Positions 34,545 to 44,897 of a stretch of DNA of 64,000 bases are shown piece by piece (within the stretch, counting starts at the first letter, position 1; each line of letters starts with the position of its first letter). Source of the stretch: Gigantopelta aegis (taxonomy: Eukaryota > Mollusca > Gastropoda > Neomphalida > Peltospiridae); NCBI RefSeq assembly GCF_016097555.1, contig NC_054701.1, positions 63,081,543 through 63,145,542 on the forward strand, written 5' to 3'. The position numbers were made by a program, and so were the translations under genes. The notes under the pieces are model-generated. The model saw nothing but the letters and a program-made list of their open reading frames with translations, was not told where the DNA came from and searched no databases.

Positions 34545-34810
34545 GGATGGATCCAGGATTTTTTAAAGGTGGGGGTCACAAAATTCTAAAAAGGGCAGTT
34601 TGAATTTGTCTAAGACATCATCTGTAAGGAAATTTAGAGGCATGCTCCCTGGAAAATTTTGAAATAAAGATGCTTAGTAATGCTTTTTTTCTATGCAGTT
34701 TAGGGTTATATATTGTGGATGATGAATTTAAAAAAAAAATTCATTAACAAGTGTACTTCAAAAAGAATCCATGTGACCCCCCCCCCCCCCCCCCCCCCCC
34801 CCGGATCTGT
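34545..34810 (+). repeat. GGATCCAG-type element with poly-C run
   Basis: ATGGATCCAGGATTTTTTAA, then ACAAAATTCTAAAAAGGGC, ends in a C run and GGATCTG. It is related to 2235-2400 and 40006-40080. Confidence 0.6.
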
Positions 34811-34858
34811 CAGTGCCCCAGTCCCTCCTTACTGTTATCTTCTTTGATTAACCACCTC

Positions 34859-34859
<1 letters not shown>

Positions 34860-34908
<49 letters not shown>
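34860..34908. repeat. TA microsatellite
   Basis: AT dinucleotide run. Confidence 0.95.
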
Positions 34909-34909
<1 letters not shown>

Positions 34910-35257
34910 CTTTAGTTCAAAATAATCAGAGAAATATAATCAGTATTATCACGTTTGTGTGTCATAATGATTTCACGTGCACAAGAAATGACGTAATTTT
35001 GGGAAACGATGTCATAACATAATGCAGTTTCCCTGGGTCTTAGCTATGTGTAATCACTTACCAAAATAACATCATTTCGTCGTCTCCTTCTAGTTATGTT
35101 TGAAACGTTTTGACATTCATAAAAATAATATTATGGATAATGTGGATAATAAAAAAATTATTACACTTGCTCTTGCTCGGCCAATAAAAAAATCCTGACA
35201 CTCATTTCGTAAAATCAGTACGACACACAAGCTTGTATAATAAGTTCTCTGTAATTT

Positions 35258-35305
35258 ATAGGCTAAAGCACTCTGTTCAGGACACACACCATAGCTATTT
35301 GAGCT
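35258..35305 (-). mobile_element. 2C SINE fragment of about 50 bp
   Basis: ACTCTGTTCAGGACACACAC and ATAGCTATTTGAG match the 2C body in reverse. Confidence 0.55.
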
Positions 35306-35523
35306 TACCCTATTTTCTGAAGTACGTACCTTTTTGTTTGGCTTGCTACTGAGATGACCAAAAACACTGGATTGGTAAAATTGATAATTTAAACAAAAAG
35401 TTGTAAGATATTTGTAATTTATTGGTACAAAAAGAAGTAAAAGCCCCCAAAATATTTTACACTATCTAATAACCATTGATTTATTTTTCACTAATTGTTT
35501 ATATAACATTTGTTTTGTAACAG

Positions 35524-36156
35524 GTATAGAACAAACAGGCTCAGGAAATGGAACAATGATGGATTATGATTTTGACGAGTATGAAGATTACGAACCCGAA
35601 TTCAGTGAAAAAACTACAGAAAAATACACTAGTATTAGCCCCCCTGTCTTAAACACTACTGAAAACAGTTCTAGTGCAATGGAAAACAGCAATAAATCTC
35701 TGCCGATTCCAAGTGATGAAAATCATATGGAAATATCCGCTTCAGATTTTCAAAATACTACAGCATTGTTATACTCTACTACTACGACAAAATCCATGAC
35801 TGCAAGCACTAGAATTAATACCACTGTAACTGTTTTAAGTAACGCCACAACTATTTCTTTTACAAGCAATGACAATAGAGAGAACATAAGTACTGTAACC
35901 ACAAAGAAAAGTGAAGTGCTAATGAAAACCACTGTTAATTATGACCTGTCCAAATCTTCTGAAAAACAGGACCATACGACGGCTGTTCGATCTGATCAAG
36001 ATCAGGTGACTAGGTTTACTGTTGTGCAAACTACAACAGATATGAAGAAAGCTAAAACCACAAGAACATCTCATCCTACAGATGATACTAGAGTTCATAT
36101 TGTGACCAATGAAGTGTTCACTGTGACCTTGAAACCCAATGGTAGACCCAACCACT
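35524..36156 (+). CDS. FnIII/Ig cell-surface protein, exon for acidic and Thr/Ser-rich linker
   Basis: This 633-nt exon (phase 1 in, phase 1 out) has acceptor AACAG at 35519-35523 and donor GTAAGT at 36157. It encodes 210 whole codons. The first part is an Asp/Glu/Tyr cluster (DYDFDEYEDYEPEFSE, from 35562). The remainder is low-complexity Thr/Ser/Asn sequence with many Asn-X-Ser/Thr sequons such as NTT, NSS, NATT and NIST, then Lys-rich stretches. There is no Cys in the linker and no domain I recognise. It reads as an extended, heavily O- and N-glycosylated stalk between the FnIII and Ig modules, and the acidic tyrosines could be sulfated. Glycosylation and sulfation are inferences. Both junctions keep the frame open, so the exon is real unless further exons intervene. 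Confidence 0.8.
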
Positions 36157-36179
36157 GTAAGTATTACTTTTTTTTTCAC

Positions 36180-38171
36180 AATATTTTAGGTCAGGTCAGG
36201 TTATAGGGCTTTACGTGCACATTCAGAGCAAGCTGTTGTAGCGCACACCTGTCCTGGGCACAAGAGCCGACCTCGGCCGGCTTCTCTGTCCAGGACAGGA
36301 TACAATATTTTAGGTCAGGTCAGGTTATAGGGCTTTACGTGCACATTCAGAGCAAGCTGTTGTAACGCACACCTGTCCTGGGCACAAGAGCCGACCTCGG
36401 CCGGCTTCTCTGTCCAGGACAGGATACAATATTTTAGGTCAGGTCAGGTTATAGGGCTTTACGTGCACATTCAGAGCAAGCTGTTGTAACGCACACCTGT
36501 CCTGGGCACAAGAGCCGACCTCGGCCGGCTTCTCTGTCCAGGACAGGATACAATATTTTAGGTCAGGTCAGGTTATAGGGCTTTACGTGCACATTCAGAG
36601 CAAGCTGTTGTAACGCACACCTGTCCTGTGCACAAGAGCCGACCTCGGCCGGCTTCTCTGTCCAGGACAGGATACAATATTTTAGGTCAGGTCAGGTTAT
36701 AGGGCTTTACGTGCACATTCAGAGCAAGCTGTTGTAGCGCACACCTGTCCTGGGCACAAGAGCCGACCTCGGCCGGCTTCTCTGTCCAGGACAGGATACA
36801 ATATTTTAGGTCAGGTCAGGTTATAGGGCTTTACGTGCACATTCAGAGCAAGCTGTTGTAACGCACACCTGTCCTGGGCACAAGAGCCGACCTCGGCCGG
36901 CTTCTCTGTCCAGGACAGGATACAATATTTTAGGTCAGGTCAGGTTATAGGGCTTTACGTGCACATTCAGAGCAAGCTGTTGTAACGCACACCTGTCCTG
37001 GGCACAAGAGCCGACCTCGGCCGGCTTCTCTGTCCAGGACAGGATACAGTATTTTAGGTCAGGTCAGGTTATAGGGCTTTACGTGCACATTCAGAGCAAG
37101 CTGTTGTAACGCACACCTGTCCTGGGCACAAGAGCCGACCTCGGCCGGCTTCTCTGTCCAGGACAGGATACAATATTTTAGGTCAGGTCAGGTTATAGGG
37201 CTTTACGTGCACATTCAGAGCAAGCTGTTGTAACGCACACCTGTCCTGGGCACAAGAGCCGACCTCGGCCGGCTTCTCTGTCCAGGACAGGATACAATAT
37301 TTTAGGTCAGGTCAGGTTATAGGGCTTTACGTGCACATTCAGAGCAAGCTGTTGTAACGCACACCTGTCCTGGGCACAAGAGCCGACCTCGGCCGGCTTC
37401 TCTGTCCAGGACAGGATACAATATTTTAGGTCAGGTCAGGTTATAGGGCTTTACGTGCACATTCAGAGCAAGCTGTTGTAACGCACACCTGTCCTGGGCA
37501 CAAGAGCCGACCTCGGCCGGCTTCTCTGTCCAGGACAGGATACAATATTTTAGGTCAGGTCAGGTTATAGGGCTTTACGTGCACATTCAGAGCAAGCTGT
37601 TGTAGCGCACACCTGTCCTGGGCACAAGAGCCGACCTCGGCCGGCTTCTCTGTCCAGGACAGGATACAATATTTTAGGTCAGGTCAGGTTATAGGGCTTT
37701 ACGTGCACATTCAGAGCAAGCTGTTGTAACGCACACCTGTCCTGGGCACAAGAGCCGACCTCGGCCGGCTTCTCTGTCCAGGACAGGATACAATATTTTA
37801 GGTCAGGTCAGGTTATAGGGCTTTACGTGCACATTCAGAGCAAGCTGTTGTAACGCACACCTGTCCTGGGCACAAGAGCCGACCTCGGCCGGCTTCTCTG
37901 TCCAGGACAGGATACAATATTTTAGGTCAGGTCAGGTTATAGGGCTTTACGTGCACATTCAGAGCAAGCTGTTGTAACGCACACCTGTCCTGGGCACAAG
38001 AGCCGACCTCGGCCGGCTTCTCTGTCCAGGACAGGATACAATATTTTAGGTCAGGTCAGGTTATAGGGCTTTACGTGCACATTCAGAGCAAGCTGTTGTA
38101 GCGCACACATGTCCTGGGCACAAGAGCCGACCTCGGCCGGCTTCTCTGTCCAGGACAGGATACAATATTTT
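36180..38171 (+). repeat. 124-bp tandem array, about 16 copies, in an intron
   Basis: The unit is 124 bp (TTAGGTCAGGTCAGGTTATA at its start) and repeats 16 times nearly without change, with a few scattered substitutions such as GTAACGC/GTAGCGC. It starts 23 bp after a splice donor. Each unit holds an inverted repeat (CCTGTCCTGG and CCAGGACAGG around a GC-rich loop). The words resemble the body of the 2C SINEs, so a dispersed repeat may have been tandemly amplified. Confidence 0.95.
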
Positions 38172-38712
38172 AGATTATTATTACTATAATACCTTTGATT
38201 TGTCACTTCATTGTGAGTGATTCTAATAACATTTGTTTTGTAATATAAATATTATATATATAAAATGTTCAAATACTAGGAAACACATTAATTTTATTGA
38301 AAAATCTTTAGAGGGTGACCAAATGCATCCATGTTTTGCAACCATAACTTTTTTTTATGGAGAATTGGCTGCTGTTTTGATGAATATATGTATGATGTAG
38401 ATTTTTTTCTGTTTAATTAATACAAATTGAGTATTCCCTATTTACACCAGGTAGCAGTATTATTTTCATATTCTCAAGTTAATGATGGAATGATTATGCG
38501 TGGGATTAATTAATTTGTAATTTGTTACAAATAAATGTTAAAAAAGGTGAAATATTGCACTTGCAAATTTTGTAATAAGGCACCTTTAATATGAAGTTAT
38601 AAGTTATTTCCTGTGTTCTTTTCCATTGTACAAAATACACTCATGACCTGTACCACATTAAAGCTACAAACTTTTAGCTGTTATTTGAAATACTCAGTTT
38701 TTATTGAATGAA

Positions 38713-39024
38713 AAAAAGAAGTTTGTTTTGTTTAACGACACCACTAGAGCACATTGATTTATTAATCATCAGCTATTGGATGTCAAACATATGGTAATTT
38801 TGACACAGTCTTAGAGCGGAAACTTGCTACATTTTTACATTAGTAGCAAGGGATCTTTTATATGCACCATCCCACAGACAGGATAGCACATACCACGGCC
38901 TTTGATATACCAGTCGTAGTGCATTGGCTGGGAAACATAGTCCAATGGGCCCACCGACGTGAATTGATCCTAGACCGACCGCACATCAGGCGTGCGCTTT
39001 ACCACTGGGCTACGTCCTGCCCCA
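38713..39024 (-). mobile_element. 1B SINE, full length, 12-bp target duplication, in an intron
   Basis: TTATTGAATGAA lies at 38701-38712 and 39025-39036. Confidence 0.93.
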
Positions 39025-39094
39025 TTATTGAATGAAGTCACTGAAAAAGCAATGTAATCCTTCGATAAAATGCAGAAAATTATGTCATTACAGA

Positions 39095-39243
39095 CATGGG
39101 CGTTCGAACCGGGGAGGGGGGTGGGCAATTGCCCCCCCAAATTCGGGCAAAACAGTGGGGAAAATTCGGGCAGTTTTTATCTGGGTAAAATTTCGGGCAA
39201 ATCAACCCCTCCAGCTAAATCAAAGAGTCCCCATACGCCCATG
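39095..39243. mobile_element. CATGGGCG-ended hAT-like short element, copy 1
   Basis: ATTACAGA is duplicated exactly at 39087-39094 and 39244-39251 (8 bp, as in hAT). Ends are CATGGGCGTTCG and ATACGCCCATG. CAATTGCCCCCCC recurs inside both copies. Confidence 0.83.
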
Positions 39244-39557
39244 ATTACAGATGATGACAAAGATGAAGCAAAGTGACATATGTATATATAAAACTAATTT
39301 TATTGGTGTATTACAGTGATAAATCGAATATAAACTTGCTTTGCTATACATTAATAAATTAGTCTTATCTAGCCGAAAATAACTAGTGATCAGAAAGAAA
39401 AAAAACTCGGAAAAAAAATAGACATAAAGGGAACTTGTAGACTCAAAAAAAGGGAACTTTTCCCTGAGTATATTTAGGTACAGCTCTGTATATTCACACA
39501 AAAAGAAAGAAAAAAGAATTCTTATACTTAACACATGTTAATGTTTGTATTATAAAG

Positions 39558-39940
39558 GGACCCCAAAGCTGAAAGGTGAGGAGACCATGACTGTCACGGT
39601 CAACACTGGAGAGGCATTAGATCTCATGTGCAGAGTGGATGGCAGCCCGGTTCCAAGTATCACGTGGCTGAGGAACGACATTCCCATAGTTTCTGGAGAA
39701 AGCGCCGTCGTCACGAGTTACAGCGGAATCCCCGATTCTCGGTTAGTTGTGCTCAAAACGGACGAGAACAGTGCAGGACTATTTAAGTGTGTCGCAGAAA
39801 ACTATTTAGGTTTAGCCGAACAGAAGTTTTGGGTCATGTTGAAGGAAGTTCCTTGTGCTGTGGTAGGTAGCCATTCGGTGGTGTGGACGTCCTCCGTAAC
39901 ACTGCTAGTGTTGTGTGTTTTATCATCTGTACTGGTTTAA
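39558..39940 (+). CDS. FnIII/Ig cell-surface protein, terminal exon: I-set Ig domain and probable GPI-anchor signal
   Basis: This terminal exon starts after the AG at 39556-39557 and ends with TAA at 39938-39940. It carries 126 codons plus stop and joins in phase 1 to the linker exon. An I-set Ig domain is clear: VNTGEALDLMC (first Cys), GSPVPSITWLRND (core Trp), then SAGLFKCVAENYLG (second Cys; Phe replaces the usual Tyr of D-x-G-x-Y-x-C). After the last strand come about 25 residues ending in TSSVTLLVLCVLSSVLV. This tail is hydrophobic and has no basic cytoplasmic residues, so a GPI-anchor signal is more likely than a transmembrane segment; the Gly-Ser-His-Ser stretch before it could hold the attachment site. 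The protein therefore probably sits on the outer cell surface and serves adhesion or recognition. Confidence 0.85.
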
Positions 39941-40005
39941 CTCATCACAGAAAGGCCAGGGCTACTACAATGCTGTATCCATTCTTCATCTCTTTGCCAT
40001 GCAGA
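39941..40005 (+). other. Start of the 3' UTR of the FnIII/Ig gene
   Basis: Sequence after the stop has no clear poly(A) signal before repeats begin; the true 3' end is unknown. Confidence 0.4.
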
Positions 40006-40080
40006 GGCGGATCCAGAATTTTGTAAAGTGGGGGGGGGGTCTCAAAATTCTGAAAAGGGGCACGTCAAGAGTTTGTTGAA
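40006..40080 (+). repeat. GGATCCAG-type element fragment
   Basis: GGCGGATCCAGAATTTTGTA, a G run and TCAAAATTCTGAAAAGGGGC, cut by the following SINE. Confidence 0.6.
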
Positions 40081-40283
40081 GGAAGGAAATGTTTTATTTA
40101 ACGATACACTCAACACATTTTAATTATGGTTATATGGTTATGGACATATGGTTAAGGACCACACAGATATTGAGAGAGGAAACATGCTGTCGCCACTTCA
40201 TGGGGTACTCTTTCCAATTAGCAGCAAAGAGATCTTTTATATGCACCATCCCACAGACAGGGTAGGACATACCACAGCCTTTG
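40081..40283 (-). mobile_element. 1A SINE, tail and core
   Basis: Reverse tail A and core end at CCACAGCCTTTG, where an opposite-strand SINE piece begins. Confidence 0.85.
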
Positions 40284-40424
40284 CGCGGTCGGTGTAGGAT
40301 TGATCCACGTCGGTGGGCCCATTAGGCTATTTGTGTGGTTCTTAACCATATGTCTGACACCATATAACCATAAATAAAATGTGTTGAGTGCATCAATTTA
40401 AAACATTTTTCTTTCTTTCTTTCC
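40284..40424 (+). mobile_element. 1A SINE with internal deletion
   Basis: Head 1 B-box region (CGCGGTCGGTGTAGGATTGA) to GGCTATTTG is joined directly to tail A (GTGTGGTTCTTAACCATATG); the core is missing. Confidence 0.82.
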
Positions 40425-41665
40425 ATGGGCTGATGGAAGAAGCTACTAGTAGACACTCAACATATTTCAAACACTGCTATGCAGGCTTGAATTTGATGGG
40501 GGTTTTTTAACAAAGAAAGAATTGCACCAGAATCGTAAAAATTATATAATCTAGATATTTTGAGATTCCACCTCATAATCTTACAGCCTGGATTTATACA
40601 AATTATGCAGCATGACTGGAGCTTACAATGAAATGGTGCATAGTGTGATGCCACTTTATCAGGGGTGGGAATTGGTAAACTGTACAAAAAGAGGAAATCT
40701 AGAGGGGTCCCGGAAATTCATGAAATCCTAGGTTAAAATCTGTGCCATCTGACACATTTCGGAGGAAAGGACGATTAAAATGCGTGGAAACGCAATGTTC
40801 CATGAGAGGAAAACAGCTGATCCGAGGAGAATTCCCACCCCTGCTTTATACAATAGATGTGTCATAACGGAAAAATGGAGTACAGATATGGGATAGTAGT
40901 AGTCTTGGCTTGTGAAACTAGGTACAACATATTTTAATTGCTTGGTCCTAAAATATCAAGAATTGATTATTTTTAGGCTTGTGTTTTATTGTTGAAAAGA
41001 AACATGAAACAGATTAGAAGGCACAAGTCTTGGGTACACCCACAGTATGTTCACTATGTTTGAAAAATAGGAGGTTGTTTGAAAAAAGTATGAGGCTATA
41101 TTTACCAAAAACAGAGAGGTTTATAACTGTAAGGCCAGCTTTACATTATTGAGAAATGTGCTTTTTCATATCTGTGTTTTTATGAACAGATTACTATGCA
41201 CAATTTAACATTGTTGAAGTGTACTTTTCAACCAAAAGTAAATACTTTACAGAAAAATGACTCTTCGATCGACTTTTTATCAAGCATGCTGAATTGCATA
41301 CATGGATAAAATGTTATATGCACTGTACTGATAAATTTGCATGTAATATCGCGTTAATGGAATGCGGTGACTAACAGACAGCATCTACATAGTGGTAGCA
41401 ATAGTTACCAAAATCACTTACTCATGAACACACTGCATCCAGGATTTGTGCAAACCATGGGATCAATACTTTTGCTTTGAATTTGTGTAGATGATTACAA
41501 AATAGAATTGAGATGTATTTTTTTTTACTATTGTATTGTTTTTTTTACAAATTCTATGTCTAAAAAATTAAAATAGGATGGTAATCTGAATACTGCAGAA
41601 AGTAGAGGTAAAGGGAGATAACTACTGACTGAGGTCCAGTGGTAGCACATTTTGCATCTGAACTA
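40425..41665. other. Intergenic or 3' UTR sequence, no gene recognised
   Basis: AT-rich unique sequence without convincing frames. Confidence 0.45.
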
Positions 41666-41840
41666 CAGTGTAACCTCTCAAAACCGGACCCTATGTAAAC
41701 CGGAATTCCCTCAAAACCGGACATTTTTCACGGTCCTTTTTTAAAAATCAATACAGAACTTAACCTCTCTAAACAGGATACCTCTTAAAACCAGACATTT
41801 TTCTTGGTCCCTAGGGCGTCCGGTTTAAACGGTTTTACTG
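41666..41840. mobile_element. CAGTG-ended short DNA element
   Basis: CAGTGTAACCTCTCAAAACC at the left is inverted at the right as GGTTTAAACGGTTTTACTG; TA flanks both sides. The right half (CTTGGTCCCTAGGGCGTCCG) aligns with part of the 91-bp satellite unit. Confidence 0.78.
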
Positions 41841-42012
41841 TAGTTTTTGATACACTATAGAACCAGTACAGATAATCCAAACTTCATGTAAATGTTTATG
41901 TACATAAATTATTAGTGTTTCTAATACTTACTGAAAGCATTTTTGCTCATTTCATTTTCTTTGCCTTTCATTTTTTACCATATAATACTAGTCCAGCAAG
42001 GTGACTGTGCTG

Positions 42013-42112
<100 letters not shown>

Positions 42113-42209
42113 ACTTTCAATGAACATGATAATAAACAATGTGCTTAAATGTTTATTTTGATGAACTACGCACAATACTTATTGCTTTCTCCACCCACTC
42201 TACTACTGG

Positions 42210-42329
42210 CATGGGCGTATGGGGACTCTTTGATTTAGGGGGGCTGGAGGGGGTTTTCCCGAATTTTTCCCACCGTTTTGCCCGAATTTGGGGGGGGGGG
42301 CAATTGCCCCCCCGGGTCATACGCCCATG
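42210..42329. mobile_element. CATGGGCG-ended hAT-like short element, copy 2
   Basis: ACTACTGG is duplicated exactly at 42202-42209 and 42330-42337. It is inverted relative to the copy at 39095. Confidence 0.85.
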
Positions 42330-42350
42330 ACTACTGGCATATTCATGAAG

Positions 42351-42400
42351 GGTAAAGTTGGTTTTGTTTAACGAAATCACTAGAGTACATTGATTAATAA
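42351..42400 (-). mobile_element. Tail B SINE stub
   Basis: GTTTTGTTTAACGAAATCAC and TAGAGTACATTGATTAAT are the extreme tail B end. Confidence 0.75.
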
Positions 42401-42471
42401 TGCCCTCCTATAGACGAGGCACTAGAGATTCATGGAATTAATCACCGTTTTGCCAGATGCACTTACAAATG

Positions 42472-42725
42472 AAGGAAATGCTTTATTTAATGATGCACTC
42501 AACACATTTTTTATTTACGGTTATATGGCATTGGACACATGATTAAGGACCACACAGATATTGAGGGAGAAAACCCGCTGTTGCCACTTCATCGGCTACT
42601 CTTTTCGATTAGCAGCAAGGGATCTTTTATATACACCATCTCATAAGACAGAATAGCACATAACACGACGGCCTTTGATGTACCAGTCGTGGTGCACTGG
42701 CTGGAGTGAGAAATAGCCCAATTGG
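42472..42725 (-). mobile_element. 1A SINE, head truncated, about 17-bp target duplication
   Basis: AGATGCACTTACAAATG at 42455-42471 and AGATGCACTTTCGAATG at 42726-42742 flank it. Confidence 0.88.
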
Positions 42726-42807
42726 AGATGCACTTTCGAATGCATTGTGCAGATATATTTTGACCATGCATAACAGTTTCGTCTGCGGAGGAATTTGGCT
42801 AAAAAAA

Positions 42808-42925
42808 AATTGTATTACCAACAAGGGATCATTTACATGCATTTTTCCACAGATAGGAATGTACATACCACAGGCTTTGATATACCAGTCATGGAAGCAC
42901 TGCTTGGAATAGAAAACAAACCCAT
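42808..42925 (-). mobile_element. Head-1 SINE core fragment
   Basis: AACAAGGGATCATTTACATG to ACCAGTCATGGAAGCACTG; no tail. Confidence 0.7.
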
Positions 42926-43368
42926 TCACAGAAAGTGTCCAAATAAGTCACGATTGTATTATTCTAGTTAAGCCTAAAATACTTGCAGGGAATGTTTTTA
43001 TGAATTTGTACTAATTTTTAGTATTGACCAATTTATTGCAAATATACATTTCTGTTTTCTAACCATTTAAGGAATTTATGTAATTTTTATGTCATGTGCC
43101 AAATATTTGTTGCAACTTTTACAAATTAAAACCAGCTTTTGAAATATTGTTTGAAGCATTATTCTCTGTTGTCTCAGCTTTACAAATTAGTTCTTGAATT
43201 TGTCATTGCAGTGGATCTCAAGAATATCAGACAACTTATCTTGTTGCATTGTCTCCCTTTTCCTTCTATAAGGCACACCAACACAAATCAGTTAGACCTC
43301 AACTCCACAAGATTATTTTTACCAATAAAAATGTTTGGAGCAATATCTGGTCCTGGACGATCCATCGA
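42926..43368. other. AT-rich sequence, no feature recognised
   Basis: No repeat or gene signal seen. Confidence 0.45.
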
Positions 43369-43605
43369 GGTGTTCGTTTTGTTAAATGACACCACTAGAG
43401 CACTTATCATTAGTAATTCTGACACATAATCTTCAGTGGAAAGCCTGCTACAATACAATTTTACCATTAGCAGCAAGGCAGTTTTTATGTGCACTTTCCC
43501 AGACAAGACGGCACATACCATGGCCTTTGATATACCAGTCGTAAGACAGTCTGGGATGGGGAAAAACCCAATGGGTCCGCTGACTTAACTTGACTCCTGC
43601 CCCTA
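43369..43605 (-). mobile_element. 1B SINE, diverged
   Basis: Tail B (AAATGACACCACTAGAGCAC), core and a degenerate head. It is the last SINE before the 16.4-kb SINE-free region. Confidence 0.8.
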
Positions 43606-43772
43606 GAGATAATCATCATACAACTGTAAATAAAGTGAATTCAGAATCATAACCAATGATTTGGCTCTAATTTAACTATCTTTTTACCCCCTCCCCTAAA
43701 GCAATATCTTTATCTGCAATTCTGAAGTATTAAAAAATAACAAGACACTCCACTTTCAAAGCACAGTTTAAT

Positions 43773-43778
43773 TTTATT
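43773..43778 (-). promoter_or_regulatory. nrg: Candidate distal poly(A) signal AATAAA
   Basis: On the minus strand the hexamer AATAAA lies where the SINE-free region ends, followed within 25 nt by a possible cleavage region. Its position is suggestive only; the hexamer is common in AT-rich DNA. Confidence 0.25.
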
Positions 43779-44776
43779 TTGATTTATGTGAAAAGGTTAG
43801 CACAAACCAACGTTATTAGCAAAGAATTTATGAAAACGGGTGACACACTGGCACAGCGATAACCTTCGCAATACCAGATTTACTAAACATTACAACAGCA
43901 GCCAGTACAACATAGCTACTAAACATCAAGAAAGTCACTAGACCAGAGTGCATACCAGCACACTATTAGACACATTGCTGGAACAATCAATATAAAATAG
44001 GTTAGTAAACATTAAAGGTACTGATTCCAAGTCTTAAAACATAAGCACACACCATTAGACCTATTGCTGGAATAATGAATGTAAAATAGGTTGGTGAACA
44101 TCAACGGTACCGATTCCAAATCTAAACCAGTGTAAAATGATATATATTAAAGAACTTTTTTTGGTAGTCAACCGAACATTTATCTAACTTTTTTAACAAT
44201 ATGCAAAAGGCTTTTTTCTACTGATTGATTTAGAACTTGTATGTAAATTTCTCTATTCAATGCAGTCCAGGTAAGCAATCACCAGCAAAGTCTTTTCCCT
44301 ACAGAATATGTTACGAATAATGATAAATGGACTGTTCCTAATAAATTGGACAGTTTATAAATAATCTTTTCTTCTTCTTTTTCACTTTTAAAGCAATAAA
44401 ACATGACAATGATAAAACATAATAATGATAAAACAAATTACTGAATTTGTTTTTATTTTAAAGTTTAAAAAAAAGTCTAATCAAAATTAAAACCAATAAA
44501 AATGGCAACATTTCTTGATGTATAGTAGTATTATGCTGCGGTGGCCATGGACAGTTAAAACAAGTAAGTCTAGTAATTAATGAAATGATTACACCAAGCA
44601 TGTATAACGCACAAGTAGGTATCAGCAGATTATATATATATAACATCAATACATCAATTATATACATCGTCTTTACATGGTGCTGCTCTTTTGGTCACAA
44701 TACTGGAATAATTTCCACAAAAACTGGACAGCTGTAAAGGCACTGTTTGCTTGCTCTTCAGGTCCAACACATAACT

Positions 44777-44897
44777 GGAGCCTAATTCACTAAACTCTCG
44801 CAACTTTGCGATCTTCGAGTGCAATGTTAAAAGACTTGCAAAGAGGATGCTTTGTTGTCTAGCGGAGCCTAAGAGATCTTTGTGAATTAGGCCCCTG
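44777..44897. repeat. CCTAATTCAC inverted-repeat element, copy 1
   Basis: GAGCCTAATTCACTAAACTC at the left and GTGAATTAGGCCCC at the right pair; the centre contains AAAAGACTTGCAAAG. Confidence 0.72.

Larger units (their letters stand above)
33056..35523 (+). other. Intron between the FnIII and linker exons
   Basis: This 2.5-kb phase-1 intron starts GTGAGT and ends TTTTGTAACAG. It holds a full 2C SINE, a diverged tandem repeat of about 125 bp, two TA microsatellites, a copy of the GGATCCAG element with a poly-C run, and a 2C fragment. From 34909 to 35523, apart from the short 2C fragment, I see only AT-rich unique sequence. Confidence 0.75.
36157..39557 (+). other. Intron between the linker and Ig exons
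   Basis: This 3.4-kb phase-1 intron starts GTAAGTATT and ends TATTATAAAG. It contains the 16-copy 124-bp array, a full 1B SINE and a small hAT-like element. 38172-38712 and 39252-39557 hold AT-rich sequence with nothing recognised. The last acceptor has a weak pyrimidine tract. Confidence 0.7.

Noticed and set aside
35750-36179. Minus-strand frames opposite the Thr-rich exon
   Set aside because: They are shadows of the + strand coding exon.
39220-39534. Minus-strand 104-codon frame
   Set aside because: It lies in intron and element sequence, is Phe/Tyr-rich from AT content, and has no motif.
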